Shown here piece by piece: positions 14,293 to 16,011 of a DNA stretch of 16,011 bases. Position 1 is the first letter of the stretch; each line of letters opens with the position of its first letter. The notes beneath the pieces are model-generated. The model did not search any database. It was not told where the DNA came from and worked only from the letters and a program-made list of their open reading frames with translations. Source of the stretch: Clostridiales bacterium (GTDB taxonomy: Bacteria; Bacillota_A; Clostridia; Oscillospirales; Oscillospiraceae); the NCBI GenBank assembly GCA_019417795.1, contig DXUR01000029.1:1-16011 (forward strand), written 5' to 3'. A program made the position numbers and the translations under genes.

Positions 14293-14393
14293 GGGCGAAA
14301 AAAGCCTTGCTATATGCGGCTTTGCGGGCGCACTTCTGCCGGGGACAGGGATTTATACCTAAACCCGGCAAAACGGCGTTCTATCGCGTAACA
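14280..14393. repeat. Nested inverted repeats upstream of the winged-helix gene
   Basis: Outer pair TGTTACGC (14280-14287) and GCGTAACA (14386-14393), 8 bp perfect; inner pair TGCCGGG (14337-14343) and CCCGGCA (14364-14370), 7 bp perfect with a 20-base loop. Two dyads directly upstream of a replication-initiator-like gene could be its binding sites, an origin-type structure, or folding in the leader RNA. Confidence 0.45.
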
Positions 14394-14421
14394 AATCCAC
14401 AACCAAAGGAGTGATGAAGCT

Positions 14422-15399
14422 ATGGCAGTTTTCCGAGTGGAGCGCAACAAGGGCTATACCGTTATGAGCAACCACCATTTACGCAACAAGGAGCTGACCT
14501 TAAAGGCAAAGGGGCTTTTATCGCAAATGCTGTCACTTCCCGAAGATTGGGACTACACCCTTGCGGGGCTGTCACAGATCAACCGGGAAAAGATAGACGC
14601 TATCCGGGAAGCCATAAAGGAGCTGGAACGCGCCGGGTATATCGTCCGTTCACGGGAACGCGACGAAAAGGGACGCTTGCGCGGAGCCGATTATGTGATC
14701 TATGAGCAGCCGCATACAGAACCTACGCCGGATTTACCTACATTGGAAAATCCAACATTGGATAATCCAACGCAGGAAAAACCAATGTTGGAAAAACCTA
14801 CGTTGGAAAATCCAATGCAATTAAATAAAGATATACAAAAAACTGATTTACCAACAAAAGAAAAAATAAATACAGATTTACAAAGTACCCATTCCATTCC
14901 TATCCTTTCCCCTAACCCCTCTCCCTCTGACAGAGAAGCGGCTACGCCGCCGGAACGGAAACGAAAGGAAACGGAAACACAGAGCGCATATGAGATTTAC
15001 CGGGAGATCATCAAGGACAATATCTCCTATGACATTCTCATGCAGGATATGAAGTTTGACGGTGACAGGCTGGACGAAATCGTTGACATTATGCTGGAAA
15101 CCGTCTGCACCCGGAGAAAGACAATCCGCATTGCCGGGGACGATTACCCCGCCGAGCTGGTGAAAGCAAAGTTTATGAAGTTAGACAGCGAACATATCCG
15201 CTTTGTGCTGGACTGTATGCGGGAGAACACAACGAAAATCCGCAACATCAAGCAGTATTTACGGGCGGTGCTTTTCAATGCCCCGTCCACTATCGGCAAC
15301 TATTACACGTCCCTTGTGGCTCACGATATGGCAAGCGGCGCACTTGCGCCACAGGAGCCGCACGACCCCTATTCATTCAAACCGGGCGAAAGCCTGTAA
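14422..15399 (+). CDS. Winged-helix/replisome-organiser-like ICE protein (DUF6017-type C-terminus)
   Basis: 325 residues. The N-terminal part (about 1-95) is a winged-helix DNA-binding domain of the phage replisome-organiser/RepA-N-like kind, with FRVERNKGYTVMSNHHLRNK, LTLKAKGLLSQMLSLPEDWD and the helix KIDAIREAIKELERAGYIVR. A low-complexity linker follows, with six pentapeptide units of type PTLEN (residues 106-135), then a charged Pro/Ser/Lys-rich stretch to about 190. The C-terminal part (about 190-325, from SAYEIYREIIKDNISYDILM on) resembles the DUF6017 domain found in such elements. These proteins usually open the conjugation module of Tn1549-like ICEs and are thought to act in element replication or its control; direct function is not established. 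AAAGGAG lies at proper spacing before ATG 14422. Transcription may pass through the attenuator-like terminator upstream. Confidence 0.85.
   Translation: MAVFRVERNKGYTVMSNHHLRNKELTLKAKGLLSQMLSLPEDWDYTLAGLSQINREKIDAIREAIKELERAGYIVRSRERDEKGRLRGADYVIYEQPHTEPTPDLPTLENPTLDNPTQEKPMLEKPTLENPMQLNKDIQKTDLPTKEKINTDLQSTHSIPILSPNPSPSDREAATPPERKRKETETQSAYEIYREIIKDNISYDILMQDMKFDGDRLDEIVDIMLETVCTRRKTIRIAGDDYPAELVKAKFMKLDSEHIRFVLDCMRENTTKIRNIKQYLRAVLFNAPSTIGNYYTSLVAHDMASGALAPQEPHDPYSFKPGESL
14737..14826 (+). repeat. Six tandem 15-bp units encoding the P-x-L-E-N linker
   Basis: Codons read PTLEN, PTLDN, PTQEK, PMLEK, PTLEN, PMQLN. Units are imperfect at DNA level but share the core ttggaaaa/tccaa, so the array is a likely hot spot for unit gain and loss by slippage. 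Confidence 0.8.
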
Positions 15400-15421
15400 A
15401 CAACAAAAGGAGGATTTTATT

Positions 15422-15649
15422 ATGGCACAGAAAACGACGGGAGCATTGGTATTTGACGAGCGCACAGACCGCTATGACATTCGCTTTGACCTTGCCAGCT
15501 ACTACGGCGGGCTGCATTGCGGGGACTGTTTCGACGTGTTCACCCGTGGCAAGTGGAAGCCGACCCGCATTGAAATGAACATGAAACAGGAATGGTACTT
15601 AGTGGGTATCAGAGCCGACGACCTTAACGGGCTGCGGGTGCGTATCTGA
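15422..15649 (+). CDS. DUF5348 domain protein of the ICE
   Basis: 75 residues. The pattern GALVFDERTDRYDIRFDL, then GLHCGDCFDVF, then EWYLVGI and LNGLRVRI is that of the small DUF5348 proteins repeatedly found between the winged-helix gene and the pcfB-like gene of Tn1549-type elements. Function is unknown; the compact all-beta look and small size suggest a binding or accessory protein. AAAGGAGG precedes ATG 15422; an in-frame upstream extension is possible in another reading but is not supported by a ribosome site. It begins 22 bases after the preceding gene and is clearly in the same operon. No membrane segment or signal peptide. Confidence 0.82.
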   Translation: MAQKTTGALVFDERTDRYDIRFDLASYYGGLHCGDCFDVFTRGKWKPTRIEMNMKQEWYLVGIRADDLNGLRVRI

Positions 15650-15690
15650 CCGCCGCCCCATAGACTACCCCGAAAGGAGGGACAGACCCC

Positions 15691-16011
15691 ATGCAGGACG
15701 AGATCAACGAAAAAACCGTTGCCCTGTATATCAAGACCGGGAAGCTGACCGCCGAAGTGCTGCAAAAGGCAATGAAAGCCGCGCTTGCACAGGCAAAGAA
15801 GCAGATCGGCAAGCAGCCCCACGGGAAACAGACCCTAAAGCAGCTTATGAAGCAGAACACGGGCGTTTCCAACATTGAGATCACGAAAGACAATATCAAG
15901 GCGTTTGAGAGTACCGCCAAAAAATACGGTATCGACTTTGCGCTGAAAAAGGACGCGACGGAAACCCCGCCCCGTTACCTTGTATTCTTCAAGGGCTGTC
16001 TCTTATACACA
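15691..16011 (+). CDS. PcfB family conjugation protein (DUF3801), 3' end missing
   Basis: Genomic coding covers about 101 codons, MQDEINEKTVALYIKTGKLT onward through PPRYLVFFKG; full-length PcfB proteins are roughly 140-170 residues. The start ATG 15691 follows CGAAAGGAGG. PcfB-type proteins accompany the VirD4-like coupling ATPase and relaxosome in Gram-positive conjugation (named from the E. faecalis pCF10 pcf genes) and are usually followed by the coupling-protein gene. The apparent last residues, CLLYT, are encoded by bases 15996-16011, which match the sequencing transposon end and not the family (relatives tend to continue with a charged stretch after FFKG). The true reading therefore ends at about 15995, and the protein is truncated by the assembly, not by mutation. 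Confidence 0.82.
   Translation, partial: MQDEINEKTVALYIKTGKLTAEVLQKAMKAALAQAKKQIGKQPHGKQTLKQLMKQNTGVSNIEITKDNIKAFESTAKKYGIDFALKKDATETPPRYLVFFKGCLLYT
15996..16011. other. Nextera/Tn5 mosaic-end adapter sequence (assembly artefact)
   Basis: CTGTCTCTTATACACA equals the first 16 bases of the 19-base Tn5 mosaic end used in Illumina transposase libraries (CTGTCTCTTATACACATCT). It sits flush with the end of the window and interrupts a conserved coding sequence. It is not part of the genome. Confidence 0.95.

Larger units (their letters stand above)
13538..14421. other. Non-coding junction and ICE leader region (no convincing long gene)
   Basis: 884 bases without a supportable long gene. From left to right: GC-rich sequence to about 13660; a 13-bp hairpin (13665-13696); an AT-richer part with a promoter candidate (13803-13831); several very short ORFs with partial ribosome sites (13913, 14023, 14030, 14197); an 11-base-period direct repeat (14097-14117); an intrinsic terminator (14221-14270); and nested inverted repeats (14280-14393). 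Base composition changes between about 13660 and 13800, which probably brackets the left end of the ICE, but no clear att duplication can be identified without the right end. The layout resembles a regulated leader ahead of the first ICE gene at 14422. Confidence 0.5.
13698..15995 (+). mobile_element. Left part of an integrative conjugative element (Tn1549/CTn-like), truncated by the contig end
   Basis: Three consecutive genes (replisome-organiser-like winged-helix protein, DUF5348 protein, PcfB-like protein), each with a strong AAAGGAG-type ribosome site, are the usual opening of the conjugation module of Firmicute Tn1549/CTn-type elements; a VirD4/TcpA-like coupling protein would be expected next. 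The left boundary given is a guess placed after the 13665-13696 hairpin. The right end, integrase and cargo are outside the window. No repeat that could be an attachment site was recognised. Confidence 0.65.

Noticed and set aside
14700..14897. Minus-strand repeat protein with GFSNVGFSN-type repeats
   Set aside because: It is the antisense image of the pentapeptide array in the winged-helix protein and has no ribosome site.
15996..16011. Terminal inverted repeat of an insertion sequence at the window edge
   Set aside because: The bases are exactly those of the commercial Tn5 mosaic end and lie at the contig edge; no transposase or second end is present, so a library adapter is far more likely.
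1..16011. CRISPR arrays, tRNA or rRNA genes, known riboswitches
   Set aside because: No regularly spaced repeats, no cloverleaf or rRNA-like sequence, and no conserved riboswitch core could be seen on either strand.

Overview
This 16 kb window looks like chromosome of a gut-type Clostridia/Oscillospiraceae bacterium that runs into the left part of an integrative conjugative element (ICE). The taxon is an inference from the GC-rich coding style, the Firmicute-like AAGGAGG ribosome sites, the gene families, and a Tn1549/CTn-like conjugative module at the right end. No rRNA, tRNA or CRISPR array is visible.

Positions 1-13076 form one divergently organised locus for peptide and amino-acid scavenging. 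Leftward run a YheO/DauR-type regulator (GTG start at 2272), an M55 D-aminopeptidase with all expected metal and catalytic residues, and a rhizobial-type (ReAV-like) L-asparaginase cut by the window edge. Rightward, from a near-perfect sigma-A promoter (TTGACA-17-TATAAT, 2500-2528), run a tiny hydrophobic ORF, a MalY/PatB-type PLP enzyme whose start overlaps the tiny ORF's stop, and a complete five-gene Dpp/Opp-type ABC importer (lipoprotein, two permeases, two ATPases). After a strong intrinsic terminator come an M17 leucyl-aminopeptidase-like protein and an S9 prolyl-oligopeptidase-family peptidase, joined by an ATGA overlap. The likely logic is import of short peptides, cytoplasmic hydrolysis by several peptidases, and further breakdown of particular amino acids by the PLP enzyme and the asparaginase, under control of the regulator. 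The substrate cannot be read from the sequence. M55 plus a DauR-like regulator makes D-amino-acid-containing peptides an attractive guess. The M17 protein has Gln where the family has its catalytic Lys.

Positions 13077-13700 are a junction: a hairpin, the C-terminal remnant of an NhaC-type Na+/H+ antiporter on the minus strand, and a second hairpin. Positions 13700-14421 hold no convincing long gene. They do hold a promoter candidate, several very small ORFs, an 11-bp-period direct repeat, an intrinsic terminator overlapped by a 31-codon ORF, and nested inverted repeats, which together look like a leader or control region of the ICE.

Positions 14422-15995 carry three ICE genes in a row: a winged-helix/replisome-organiser-like protein with a variable pentapeptide linker, a DUF5348 protein, and the start of a PcfB-like conjugation protein. 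The last 16 bases (15996-16011) match the Illumina Nextera/Tn5 mosaic end. They are almost certainly adapter and not genome, so the window ends at an assembly edge.
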